This document shows, one piece after another, positions 22,903-30,656 of a stretch of DNA of 64,000 nt; position 1 is the stretch's first letter; each line of letters starts with the position of its first letter. Below the pieces are notes generated by a model. That model made no database searches. It was not told where the DNA came from and was given only the letters and a program-made list of their open reading frames with translations. The stretch is from positions 1 through 64,000 of the IMG/VR virus record IMGVR_UViG_3300025438_000007; one strand, written 5' to 3'. The position numbers and the translations under genes were made by a program. The stretch is from a virus.

Positions 22903-24134
22903 GTTATAATTGGTTTTTGTTGTGGAATTTTAAGAGTCAACTTAGCAAGCTTAATCTCATGCTTATCCCCTATCTCTTTACCGACACCATCGGCTATCTT
23001 AATCACGTATACCCAATCGCTATATCGATTCACAGACATACTTGTCATTTTCATGACTTGATTCATTGGTTTCACTTCTGGGATATCACAAGTAAACCAT
23101 GTTCCTATTCCTAAAGAAAAAGAAATTTTTAAATTCTTTGAGTGGTCTCGCATCTCTTCGCACAGCTTCATTGAGTTAATTCCATCGCTGTAAACATAAT
23201 TCTTCGATGTCGGGTCTATTCCGAGTTCTTTGTATTTGTTGTAGAACTTTAGAGTCCACGCTTTCCAGTCTCCACTGTCTTGACGAGCGCCGTCGTAAAG
23301 GCGTCCGTAATAAGTGTCAAATGACGCAAGGAAAGAATCTGTTGTGAATGTGTCTGGTAAGACGATTCCCATTCGCCCCTGGTATACGCTGTTCCAATTC
23401 TCCATCGCACGGTAATTCGCCATCTTGTAGCCATAAACACCTGCGTGAAACTGATGCCATTCGTGACCAGTTGTGCCAATCATTTTGAGATTGTGCTTCA
23501 TCGCAATGTGCATGTTTGAGGTTCCGATAAAAGCATTACCAATTGCACGGCTTAAAGCTTTAGTGACTTGTTCGTGAATTTGGTAGCTATGTCGTCTGCG
23601 GCTTCCGAAGTCAACGTGAGGGATAACTTTCATGTTTAGGTGAGTCCCTTTCTCTGCTGCAACAGTTGTTGCCTTTTGGACATTAATATCATCTAGCCCG
23701 TTTCCAGTCATTTCGTGAAACAATTCAGAAACAGTAGATAGGACAGGAATTTCCCATCGCATTGCGCTTACGGTTGGACCCTCAGCTTTTATGCGAAGTG
23801 TATTTTCTTTTTCGTCGTGAAATATTTGTAGCTCTGCTGGATTGTACCTAAAATTGATTAGGTAATCGATTGCCGCCAAAGGCAAGTGAGGAGCATTGTC
23901 AAGAAGGTATTTCTCTGCGTTATCTGGAGCTCGAAGCTCTCCGTATTGGTTGAAAAGATACTGGAGCGCTGCGCCAAATCCTTTTGGCCACTGAACATCG
24001 CTTCTAAGAGTGTATTCAAAACTGCAACGTGAATCAGGGAACTTCATCATGTATGCCCATTGCATATTAATTTTGTAAAAATCGCAGTCAAATGTGCTCT
24101 GCGTATACTTTCCTTGATTAATCTTTGGTTTCAT
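22899..24134 (-). CDS. pncB: Nicotinate phosphoribosyltransferase
   Basis: 411 residues, the usual PncB length. DCDFYKINMQWAYM, NFRYNPAELQIF, WEIPVLSTVSELFH, DFGSRRRHSYQIHEQ (175-189), FIGTSNMHIAMKHNL, GTTGHEWHQFH with H224 at the position of the autophosphorylated histidine, and IGTWFTCDIPEVKPMNQVMKM follow enterobacterial PncB block by block rather than the eukaryotic-type NAMPT/NadV. It makes nicotinate mononucleotide from nicotinate and PRPP with ATP. First gene of the NAD operon, under its own promoter. Confidence 0.95.
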   Translation of the reverse strand: MKPKINQGKYTQSTFDCDFYKINMQWAYMMKFPDSRCSFEYTLRSDVQWPKGFGAALQYLFNQYGELRAPDNAEKYLLDNAPHLPLAAIDYLINFRYNPAELQIFHDEKENTLRIKAEGPTVSAMRWEIPVLSTVSELFHEMTGNGLDDINVQKATTVAAEKGTHLNMKVIPHVDFGSRRRHSYQIHEQVTKALSRAIGNAFIGTSNMHIAMKHNLKMIGTTGHEWHQFHAGVYGYKMANYRAMENWNSVYQGRMGIVLPDTFTTDSFLASFDTYYGRLYDGARQDSGDWKAWTLKFYNKYKELGIDPTSKNYVYSDGINSMKLCEEMRDHSKNLKISFSLGIGTWFTCDIPEVKPMNQVMKMTSMSVNRYSDWVYVIKIADGVGKEIGDKHEIKLAKLTLKIPQQKPIIT

Positions 24135-24157
24135 ATGCTAAGATTTGTGGTTATACA

Positions 24158-24186
24158 AATGTACGCATATTCGCCCAAAAAGTTAC
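24158..24186 (-). promoter_or_regulatory. Phage middle-type promoter (pncB operon)
   Basis: GTAACTTTT, 12 bp, CGTACATT on the minus strand, 23 bp before the PncB ATG; the upstream box overlaps the end of the next gene's non-coding margin. Confidence 0.75.
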
Positions 24187-24189
24187 GTT

Positions 24190-24783
24190 TTATCGGTTGT
24201 TAATCATTTTCACTATTTCATCCTCGTCTATGCTTTTAAGACTGGTGTATTCGTGTTTTGGTTGGTCTTGAGAAGATATACACTCAATAACTTTGAGGTA
24301 TTCTCCTTTTGTCACACCAAGCTTTACGTAAGAAGGCATTTGCCTATCCCCACCTGCCATGAATATAAGGTTCTTATCATTGAGTTGAACGATATCCCAG
24401 TTTTCATAATCCAGGGATTCAGTTTCTCCTTCTTTATTTTTGGCGAATGTCTTTCCAGAGTATTCGATTTCATAGAAGTCGATTTCCTGCACAATCTCCT
24501 TTCCGTCGTCATCTTCGTCTTTTTCACAGAAGTTAGAATTAAACAAAGCTTTTAACAAGCCTGAGTCAACGAACTCTACTTGCTCGGTGTGTTTTGCTAC
24601 TGAATCCTTTATCTCTTCTATGTTGGAGATGGAATCAAAGACAAATTTTACTACTTTTCCGCTTCGCTTGACTGCTTCAACGACATCTTGAAGAGATTTG
24701 ATTCCTTCTGGTTTTGTACCAGTTTCAACCTCAAGCTGCTTCAATAGTGAGTCCACTTGAGACTCAAGACTGTATTTATTCAT
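24190..24783 (-). CDS. Unknown acidic protein
   Basis: 197 residues from ATG 24783, 18 bp after the promoter box. Acidic, with FCEKDEDDDGKEIVQEIDFYE mid-protein and VVKFVFDSISNIEEI near residue 50. No recognised domain. The extra upstream reading frame to 24936 runs through the promoter and terminator and is not coding. Confidence 0.6.
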   Translation of the reverse strand: MNKYSLESQVDSLLKQLEVETGTKPEGIKSLQDVVEAVKRSGKVVKFVFDSISNIEEIKDSVAKHTEQVEFVDSGLLKALFNSNFCEKDEDDDGKEIVQEIDFYEIEYSGKTFAKNKEGETESLDYENWDIVQLNDKNLIFMAGGDRQMPSYVKLGVTKGEYLKVIECISSQDQPKHEYTSLKSIDEDEIVKMINNR

Positions 24784-24801
24784 GATTTGCTGTTGTTGCG
24801 C

Positions 24802-24830
24802 AATATACGGTGAAACGAAAAAAAGGTTAC
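24802..24830 (-). promoter_or_regulatory. Phage middle-type promoter
   Basis: GTAACCTTT, 12 bp, CGTATATT on the minus strand, immediately after the terminator at 24831-24868. Serves 24783-24190. Confidence 0.8.
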
Positions 24831-24868
24831 AAAAAAGGAAAGACCTAGTCAGACTAGGCCTCACCTTT
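24831..24868 (-). terminator. Intrinsic terminator
   Basis: AAAGG, GCCTAGT, loop CTG, ACTAGGTC, CCTTTTTT on the minus strand; stem of about 12 pairs ending in a U-run, right at the stop of 24867-25922. Confidence 0.85.
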
Positions 24869-25922
24869 AATTCAGTACCTCGTTGGCGACTCCTGGCATG
24901 TTTGCCTCGTCTCCCCACGCTGTTACGTTGAGCCATCCGCCGTTTACTTTGGCCTGGATGATTGGGTCATCATCTCTAAACCATTTATCGACAGCTGGTG
25001 CTTCAACTCGAAATCCTTCTGGGACAACTCTAAACTTTTGGTCAATCTCAAACCCTTCAAGCTTTAGCATGTGCTTTGGCGCGATGATTTTGAGTTCAAT
25101 CTTGTGTTCGGTCATTCCCTTTTGCAGGCGAGCGACAGCTTCAATTAGAACTGGGTGCATACCCAAGCTTTCTTTGGCAATGGCGCCTTCTTTTTTAGCG
25201 AATCCCATAACATCTGAGTTATTTATAAATTTGTGTGCGTGTAGCACTTTAAATGCAGACAAGAACATTTCTGCGTACTTGTCTAGTACTTTCTTGTTAA
25301 GCTTTCCGCCTTCGTGCTCCAAAATACCCGTCATTCCCTCAGTGGACCGACTTCCTGCGCTTCTTTGGTAAGACTCCCATTTTGCAATTACAGTCTTAAT
25401 TGGTTCCCAAGCGGCTTTCTTGGTGAGCTTTTTGTTTCCATAGGCTTTTGCGAAGTCCCATGTTCTATTTTCACCATCAACCTTGATAGAGAACTCAGTC
25501 ACGTCTAGTGATTCCATAAAAAGGCTTTCCAAGAATGGTTTAACTTTTTCATCTCTAGAGAATGCTATCAAATCCTTTTGATTCTTGACAGGGATGCTGT
25601 CAATGTATATGTTCACGGGGGCTTGTACGAGGCCGAACTTTTTACACAACTCAAAAACTGCGTCCTCGGTCATGAATTTATAGTTGAAAGCTATCTCTCG
25701 ATACTTGGTAATGATGGCTTGCAATTCTTTTACTCTCTCCAGTTCTTTTGGCTCAAGTTGACGAGCTTGCTTGAAACTGGTGAACCCAAGAGATTTGAGT
25801 TCCTCTACACTTTCAATCACTTTTGTGTCTTGAGCATCTGAGAGAATTTGCTTGGCATTTTCCAAGAGTTTCATTTCGGCTGTAGAAGCCTCGTAGTGAA
25901 TTTGTTCTATGATGCTGTTCAT
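24867..25922 (-). CDS. Unknown protein, monocistronic
   Basis: 351 residues from ATG 25922 (MNSIIEQIHYEASTAEM). Helical N-terminal 100 residues, then a mixed domain with FSIKVDGENRTWDFAKAYG. The C-terminal 70 residues (KIIAPKHMLKLEGFEIDQ, WLNVTAWGDEAN) look beta-rich. No family recognised. It has its own flanking terminators, so it is likely expressed at a distinct level. A longer start at 26039 would read through the upstream terminator. Confidence 0.65.
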   Translation of the reverse strand: MNSIIEQIHYEASTAEMKLLENAKQILSDAQDTKVIESVEELKSLGFTSFKQARQLEPKELERVKELQAIITKYREIAFNYKFMTEDAVFELCKKFGLVQAPVNIYIDSIPVKNQKDLIAFSRDEKVKPFLESLFMESLDVTEFSIKVDGENRTWDFAKAYGNKKLTKKAAWEPIKTVIAKWESYQRSAGSRSTEGMTGILEHEGGKLNKKVLDKYAEMFLSAFKVLHAHKFINNSDVMGFAKKEGAIAKESLGMHPVLIEAVARLQKGMTEHKIELKIIAPKHMLKLEGFEIDQKFRVVPEGFRVEAPAVDKWFRDDDPIIQAKVNGGWLNVTAWGDEANMPGVANEVLN

Positions 25923-25956
25923 GGTGTTGTTTTTTATAACTAATACATAAAAGTAC

Positions 25957-25992
25957 AAAAAAAGGGACTCATTCCGAAGAAAAGTCCCTCTT
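25957..25992 (-). terminator. Intrinsic terminator
   Basis: AGGGACT, 13-base loop with TTCG, AGTCCCT, then TTTTTT on the minus strand. Ends the ParB-like gene 26014-26898. Confidence 0.85.
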
Positions 25993-26013
25993 ATTTTCGA
26001 TAAATCAATCTTA

Positions 26014-26898
26014 TTAAAGAATCTTAGGGAAATTCTCATCGCGTCTAAAATTTAAACGCTCAATTCTCTTTCCTTCACGAGCGAAATTCCAGGCTTTCCC
26101 GATAATTGCGCACTTATGAAAAACAGTGAATGTGTTTAATTTATCACCGTGCATACGAATCAATCTGTTTCTCAAGTGAAACGCTGGCGAGTCTGTTTCC
26201 ATGCCTGTTCCAATCGCTACGCTTTGCATGAAAGTGCGAGTCTGGGATGTGTGTTTTCTGTAAAACATGTAATACATGCCACAAAAGATGCGACCTGAAA
26301 CAAATCGCTGAGGCATTGATTGCCAGATTTTATGAGCTTCCCCAATCACGTCTACGAAGTCTGTTCTAGATTTCACAAAGTTGAGAACATCCAAATTGTC
26401 GTAGCGAGAGCTTTTCATGCTACCCGTTGCTACTCCTTTTAATCCTGACTCCAATGACATAACCATTTTAGCAGCAGCGGATACGACAGATGCGTTCTTA
26501 TAGCCTTGAGAACTCAAGACATCTGCACTGTTCCTGCCTTTGCCAGTATCAATTGTGTGAAATGTGTCTCGGTGGATTCCGAAAGTCACATTAGACTGCA
26601 GTTCTTTCCCTGTTATAACAACCGCTTCTAATCGATGTTGGCCATCAAGCAAGTTGCCATACTCATCAAAAACAATGGTGTCTCCATTAAGCTTCCATTT
26701 GCCATCCTTAATTTGATGGACCAGAAAATCCAGGTTTTGTTTTGCAACGTTTCGATTGCTTACGTTGGTTTTTAACCATTCACGAGCAAGTGAAGGGGTA
26801 ATTGTTAATTCAAAAGTCTCTCCCACTTTGATTGTGTCGGAATTCTTCCCATCAATCATTGTAGATATAATTCCGATAGGCAAACTAATCTTATTCAT
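26014..26898 (-). CDS. ParB/DGQHR-domain protein
   Basis: 294 residues. GDTIVFDEYGNLLDGQHRLEAVV (about 70-92) is the D-G-Q-H-R motif of ParB-like nuclease domains, and FHTIDTGKGRNSADVLSSQG matches the segment that follows in phage and plasmid relatives. A helical C-terminal half (about 150-290). Such phage proteins are often annotated ParB-like nuclease, but true activity varies. Own promoter and terminator. Confidence 0.8.
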   Translation of the reverse strand: MNKISLPIGIISTMIDGKNSDTIKVGETFELTITPSLAREWLKTNVSNRNVAKQNLDFLVHQIKDGKWKLNGDTIVFDEYGNLLDGQHRLEAVVITGKELQSNVTFGIHRDTFHTIDTGKGRNSADVLSSQGYKNASVVSAAAKMVMSLESGLKGVATGSMKSSRYDNLDVLNFVKSRTDFVDVIGEAHKIWQSMPQRFVSGRIFCGMYYMFYRKHTSQTRTFMQSVAIGTGMETDSPAFHLRNRLIRMHGDKLNTFTVFHKCAIIGKAWNFAREGKRIERLNFRRDENFPKIL

Positions 26899-26933
26899 AC
26901 GCTGTGTTTTAATAAATTACTGTATTAGTGTCC

Positions 26934-26962
26934 AATATACGTGGACAAAGTGAAAAGGTTTC
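26934..26962 (-). promoter_or_regulatory. Phage middle-type promoter
   Basis: GAAACCTTT, 12 bp, CGTATATT on the minus strand, 35 bp before the ATG at 26898. Confidence 0.8.
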
Positions 26963-27007
26963 ATTATAAGCAAAAACACTGCTTTTGTTTTTAATCACAA
27001 TCATCTC

Positions 27008-27015
27008 TATTTATG
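27008..27015 (+). promoter_or_regulatory. Late-type motif
   Basis: TATTTATG, preceded by C, directly before the plus-strand middle-type promoter at 27016-27044. The CCA enzyme gene could thus be read in both phases. Confidence 0.5.
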
Positions 27016-27044
27016 GTAACCTATTCAGGGGCTTAACGTACATT
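27016..27044 (+). promoter_or_regulatory. Phage middle-type promoter, the only plus-strand copy
   Basis: GTAACCTAT, 12 bp, CGTACATT on the plus strand, seven bases before the TTG start at 27052. Confidence 0.65.
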
Positions 27045-27051
27045 ATAGTAA

Positions 27052-28542
27052 TTGAAAGAGAGCAAGATAAATAAAGCTTATAAGAATTTCCGCGACGCAG
27101 GACGTGCTGCATTGGATGTGTTAAAAAACGAAGGACCAGAAACAGTACACGCTGTTAAATTGCTGTTGAAGCTGGGAGTAGGAAAAAAACTAGAGAAAAG
27201 TGAAATGCAGTTTCTAAAAGCGCAGTCTGTTGATATAGGGAAAATGGTTGCGTTATTTGGTTTGTTTATTATCCCAGGCGGGTCGTTAATTACTTTAATC
27301 GCTGCTGAGGGTCTAAAAAAAATAGGAATCAACCCTTACCCTTCAAACCAATCACATTTAAGAGAAAACGAAATGATTAGGAAGCAAATACGTAAGATAC
27401 TAGCTGAACAAATGCTTGGGAAGCAGGAAATAAGGATGCCTTTTGACATGTCAATCCCAGAGGACATTTGGGAGCTTAAAAAATACTTTGATGCAGCAGG
27501 TAAGAAGCTATATGTGGTCGGCGGTGCCGTGCGTGATGTTTTAACTGCTAAACAGATAAAGGATTACGATTTGGCGACTGATGCCACTCCAGAAGAGATG
27601 ATTAAATTTATCCCAAAACACATCTATACAATATTAGAGGCTGGTAATATTTTTCCTGTTGTTCACTTGGTTACTCCAGAAAATGGGAGATACGAGATTG
27701 CCACTTTCCGTGTTGATGTCGGAACGGACCACCGTAAACCAGAAACTCAGTTCTCTACAATCGACCAGGACGTTAAACGTCGTGACTTGACAATGAATGC
27801 GTTGTTCTACGATTTAGACACAAAGGAAATTGTTGACCTGGTGGGCGGAATCGCTGATATCCAGGCTGGAAGGGTTCGGACAGTGGGAGACCCAACTCAA
27901 AGATTTGCCGAGAACCAGATAAGAAAGCTTCGAGCATTAAGATTCACAGCTAGAATTGGAAGCAAACTGGACCAGAGCATTCAAGACTCTTTGCTTGCCA
28001 ACCCTTCTTTGGATGAGGAGGCTCCTGAGGCTATTATGGCAGAGGTGTTAAAAGGTATTGAGCAAGCTAAAAGTGTAAAGCACTTTATGAGCATGGTATT
28101 CAAATTTGGTTTAGACAAGTTTGTTTTTAAGGGGATTAAGACAAACCCAAGAGGAATTATTGAGGAAAGGGACCCGACTTTGCTGTATGCTTCTCTCTTT
28201 AGAAACTCAGACCCAGGAAAATTGAGAGATGCGATTAAATCAAGGTTGAAATATTCTGATGACTTTGCAAAGCGCGTTATGTTTTTTGTAAAATTTATAG
28301 ACTTTGAGCCAGGAAGAATTATGGAGTTCTACAAGCTTAATCAAGCTACAGCACATGTGTCTGAGGAAGATTTGGTGAGAGCAGGGGAGATTCTTGGATA
28401 CGATAGCAAAATGGTTTCGGCGTTCTTTGAGTTCGCCCCAATTGCTGACGCAGATGAGCTGATGGCTCAAGGCTTTAAAGGCCAGGAGCTAGGGAAAGCA
28501 ATGAAGGCGGTTGAGGTGAAACACTTCCTAAACCTATTATAG
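27052..28542 (+). CDS. cca: CCA-adding/poly(A) polymerase-type nucleotidyltransferase with extra N-terminal domains
   Basis: 496 residues from TTG 27052. Residues 1-100 resemble a LETM1-like segment (AVKLLLKLGVGKKLEKSEMQ, FIIPGGSLITLI, INPYPSNQ), and 108-122 (EMIRKQIRKILAEQM) is the shared basic peptide. The class II enzyme starts at about 150: VVGGAVRDVL (GG 157-158), DYDLATDATP with the metal Asp pair at 171-173, RRDLTMNALFYD (243-254), and RFAENQIRKLRALRFTARIG. It would restore tRNA 3' CCA ends or add A-tails. The preceding domains are unlike cellular homologues and suggest a special localisation. Confidence 0.85.
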   Translation: MKESKINKAYKNFRDAGRAALDVLKNEGPETVHAVKLLLKLGVGKKLEKSEMQFLKAQSVDIGKMVALFGLFIIPGGSLITLIAAEGLKKIGINPYPSNQSHLRENEMIRKQIRKILAEQMLGKQEIRMPFDMSIPEDIWELKKYFDAAGKKLYVVGGAVRDVLTAKQIKDYDLATDATPEEMIKFIPKHIYTILEAGNIFPVVHLVTPENGRYEIATFRVDVGTDHRKPETQFSTIDQDVKRRDLTMNALFYDLDTKEIVDLVGGIADIQAGRVRTVGDPTQRFAENQIRKLRALRFTARIGSKLDQSIQDSLLANPSLDEEAPEAIMAEVLKGIEQAKSVKHFMSMVFKFGLDKFVFKGIKTNPRGIIEERDPTLLYASLFRNSDPGKLRDAIKSRLKYSDDFAKRVMFFVKFIDFEPGRIMEFYKLNQATAHVSEEDLVRAGEILGYDSKMVSAFFEFAPIADADELMAQGFKGQELGKAMKAVEVKHFLNLL

Positions 28543-28572
28543 TGTTGGTTGTGAAACAAGCAAATTGTTTTC

Positions 28573-28580
28573 TATTTATA
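28573..28580 (+). promoter_or_regulatory. Late-type motif
   Basis: CTATTTATA, 13 bases before the ATG at 28594. Confidence 0.55.
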
Positions 28581-28593
28581 AGAAACACTTAAC

Positions 28594-28875
28594 ATGTACG
28601 CAACCAATGCTTTTGCTATCAGAAAAATCGTTCGTGAGATACTTATAGAAAAGCATTTTTATGAAGGATTTGGCTTCGACCACAACATTGATGGGAAAAA
28701 TGTTCCTGATTTAGAATCGTGGATGCTAAACGTTACTGATAAGCTGCGCTCAGCCACAGATATCTATAAAGACATCCAGGCGAGTGTTGAGCAGAGAGGT
28801 GCATTGGTTAAAAGTCATCAAAATTCGTCACAAACACTGGAGTCCCCTCCGACAACCCCAGGCCTAGAGTGTTAA
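28594..28875 (+). CDS. Cargo-peptide protein, apparently truncated
   Basis: 93 residues. N-terminus MYATNAFAIRKIVREILIEK is the clearest example of the shared peptide. The last 17 residues (NSSQTLESPPTTPGLEC) are read antisense through the end of the convergent gene 28808-29074, so the original C-terminus seems lost. No other domain. Confidence 0.6.
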   Translation: MYATNAFAIRKIVREILIEKHFYEGFGFDHNIDGKNVPDLESWMLNVTDKLRSATDIYKDIQASVEQRGALVKSHQNSSQTLESPPTTPGLEC

Positions 28876-29074
28876 AATAAAAGTAGTCTAAAGCGTCTTC
28901 TCGTGTCATCCCCTGGGACTTAAATATTTTTATTACTTTCTCTTTGTCGTATACTGCTTGAGTTTCTTGTCCAAACTGTTCTGCGTATCCTATTAGTGCG
29001 GCAGCTATATCTGGAAATATAACCATGTCTTCTCTTACATCGGTAAGGGCTTCCATTTTATCTTGTTCTGTCAT
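28808..29074 (-). CDS. Unknown small acidic protein
   Basis: 88 residues (MTEQDKMEALTDVREDMVIF), helical and acidic, with a FKSQGMTREDALDYFYFNTLG stretch typical of the end of many small phage proteins. Lone minus-strand gene inside the plus-strand late block; a TATATTTA host-like box at about 29101-29108 may drive it. Confidence 0.6.
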   Translation of the reverse strand: MTEQDKMEALTDVREDMVIFPDIAAALIGYAEQFGQETQAVYDKEKVIKIFKSQGMTREDALDYFYFNTLGLGLSEGTPVFVTNFDDF

Positions 29075-29155
29075 CCTGCTTCGTTAGTTGTATCGTCGTA
29101 AATATACAACCTATTTCCAAATGACTAGCATTTGTTAAAAACTTACTTTTTCTTT

Positions 29156-29163
29156 CTATTTAT
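29156..29163 (+). promoter_or_regulatory. Late-type motif
   Basis: CTATTTATT, 26 bases before the ATG at 29190. Confidence 0.5.
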
Positions 29164-29189
29164 TAGAGCATAAGCACAACAAAACGCCC

Positions 29190-29600
29190 ATGACTAAAGA
29201 AGAATTTAAGAGATATGTTCTAGCTGAAGCTAAGAAGCAATTAGCGAAAGAACAGAATTCTGCGCCTAATACACAGGTTATAAACGAAGGGGCTGATGGG
29301 GAATACATTGACTCGGATGCTATTTTTAAACTAGCTCAAGAGATGAAGTCTATCAACAAATCACTTGCAATGGATAATCCTTTGATTTATGAAGGGAACA
29401 TTGTCGATGACATTGTTGGAAAAAGTGAAGTTCGTAAGCTCACCACTCCAGTTGGAAGAGAATACAATATCGACTTGAAAGACAGTATTAGTGAGACAAT
29501 GACGAATTACAATGACCAAAAGAAGGTTATCAACAAAGATTCTACGTCGGAAGACAAATGGAATCATCTTGTAAATTATAAAAGACTAGGAAAAGACTAA
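29190..29600 (+). CDS. Late protein with basic helical N-terminus
   Basis: 136 residues. MTKEEFKRYVLAEAKKQLAKE is a plausible variant of the shared peptide. The rest is polar with no known domain (KSEVRKLTTPVGREYNIDLK). Flanked by a late motif and a strong terminator, so it is a single-gene unit. Confidence 0.6.
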   Translation: MTKEEFKRYVLAEAKKQLAKEQNSAPNTQVINEGADGEYIDSDAIFKLAQEMKSINKSLAMDNPLIYEGNIVDDIVGKSEVRKLTTPVGREYNIDLKDSISETMTNYNDQKKVINKDSTSEDKWNHLVNYKRLGKD

Positions 29601-29609
29601 ATACTTATA

Positions 29610-29649
29610 AGCACAAAAAAAGGAGCGATTCGCTCCTTTTTTTGTGCTT
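29610..29649. terminator. Strong bidirectional terminator
   Basis: AAGCAC, A-run, GGAGCGA pairs with TCGCTCC, T-run, GTGCTT almost perfectly; about 19 pairs. Ends 29190-29600. Confidence 0.9.
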
Positions 29650-29656
29650 ATTTATT
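29649..29656 (+). promoter_or_regulatory. Late-type motif
   Basis: TATTTATT at the right edge of the terminator, 17 bases before the ATG at 29674. Confidence 0.5.
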
Positions 29657-29673
29657 AAAAATGTTTCTGTAAA

Positions 29674-29988
29674 ATGAGTTATCAATCTATTCGAAACCTA
29701 GTCAACCAGGTTATAAAAGAGCATTTATCCCCAGACGTCGTAAAAGACTTGGAAACTATTAATGGTAGCGTAGGAGAACTTTCAGAAGCTGAGTTAAACA
29801 TTGCTAAGGAGGCTTTTTCTAATATCCCACATCTTCAGTCTGAGTCGGATGACCAATACGCCGATTTCCAAGGAAAAAATGTGCAATTAAATTCTCCATC
29901 AAAAGGGGAGCAGCGTGACTACATGGCGTATATCCAAAAAGAAGGAAAAACCGTTAAAGTTCATTTTGACGCGAAAAGTGTATCATAA
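29674..29988 (+). CDS. Late protein with cargo-type N-terminal peptide
   Basis: 104 residues beginning MSYQSIRNLVNQVIKEHLSPD, the shared peptide form, followed by an acidic, low-complexity body. No known domain. A C-terminal ...KTVKVHFDAKSVS strand. Confidence 0.6.
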   Translation: MSYQSIRNLVNQVIKEHLSPDVVKDLETINGSVGELSEAELNIAKEAFSNIPHLQSESDDQYADFQGKNVQLNSPSKGEQRDYMAYIQKEGKTVKVHFDAKSVS

Positions 29989-30090
29989 AAGAAACTAGTT
30001 AAAGAGATAATATCGGTTTATGCTAGTTTTTTGTGGTTATAATTTGGTTTACAGATTATAATTATACATATTTCCTTAAATTAACATTTA

Positions 30091-30642
30091 ATGGACGTTC
30101 AAATGACAGGCGCCTACAACTACCAGTTGGACAAGAGTAGTGGGGACAAAGGAGAGAAGACGATTATTAAATTTCTAGAAAAGCAGTTTAATCTTAAATA
30201 TGTTCGGAGCAGTGAGTTTAGAGAAGGGGAAACCCCTTCGGACTATGATATGCTTTTCAAGGACATTTATGATAAAAATGTCACTTACGAAGTTAAAACT
30301 GACTTGTATTGCAAACCTGGCAGAGACACTGGGAACATTGCGATTGAGCACAGGAGAAAAGGGTATAAAGACGAAACTTTAATTGAAAAAACGGGCATTA
30401 GAAAATCTAAGTCTCACTACTACATTTATTATTTTTGGAATCTGAATGAGCTCTGGATGATTAAGACCCCAGAACTGAGAAAACTTATTCGTAGCATGGT
30501 TAATAGTCGAGAGATTGGTGAACCAGGGTCCAAAAAACATAAATGGATGGGCGATGGATTAAGGTCGCTTTCATATTTAATCCCTCGCGAGCAGCACAGG
30601 AATCATTTTTTAGTTTATAGCTTTAAGAGAGACGAATTATAA
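30091..30642 (+). CDS. PD-(D/E)XK-like nuclease
   Basis: 183 residues. GDKGEKTIIKFLEKQF (helix), then PSDYDMLFKDI and VTYEVKTDLYCKPG give the D...E-x-K metal-binding core of the PD-(D/E)XK fold; GNIAIEHRRKG follows as the next strand. Its neighbour at 30657-31358 has the same layout, so the pair is a tandem duplication. Similar to small phage resolvase/restriction-like nucleases; substrate unknown. Confidence 0.7.
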   Translation: MDVQMTGAYNYQLDKSSGDKGEKTIIKFLEKQFNLKYVRSSEFREGETPSDYDMLFKDIYDKNVTYEVKTDLYCKPGRDTGNIAIEHRRKGYKDETLIEKTGIRKSKSHYYIYYFWNLNELWMIKTPELRKLIRSMVNSREIGEPGSKKHKWMGDGLRSLSYLIPREQHRNHFLVYSFKRDEL

Positions 30643-30656
30643 AATAAACAACCCTT

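Noticed and set aside
22899-24134. NAMPT/NadV identity for the phosphoribosyltransferase
   Set aside because: Motif order and the GTTGHEW histidine region match PncB; a NAMPT reading would not explain the nadE gene.
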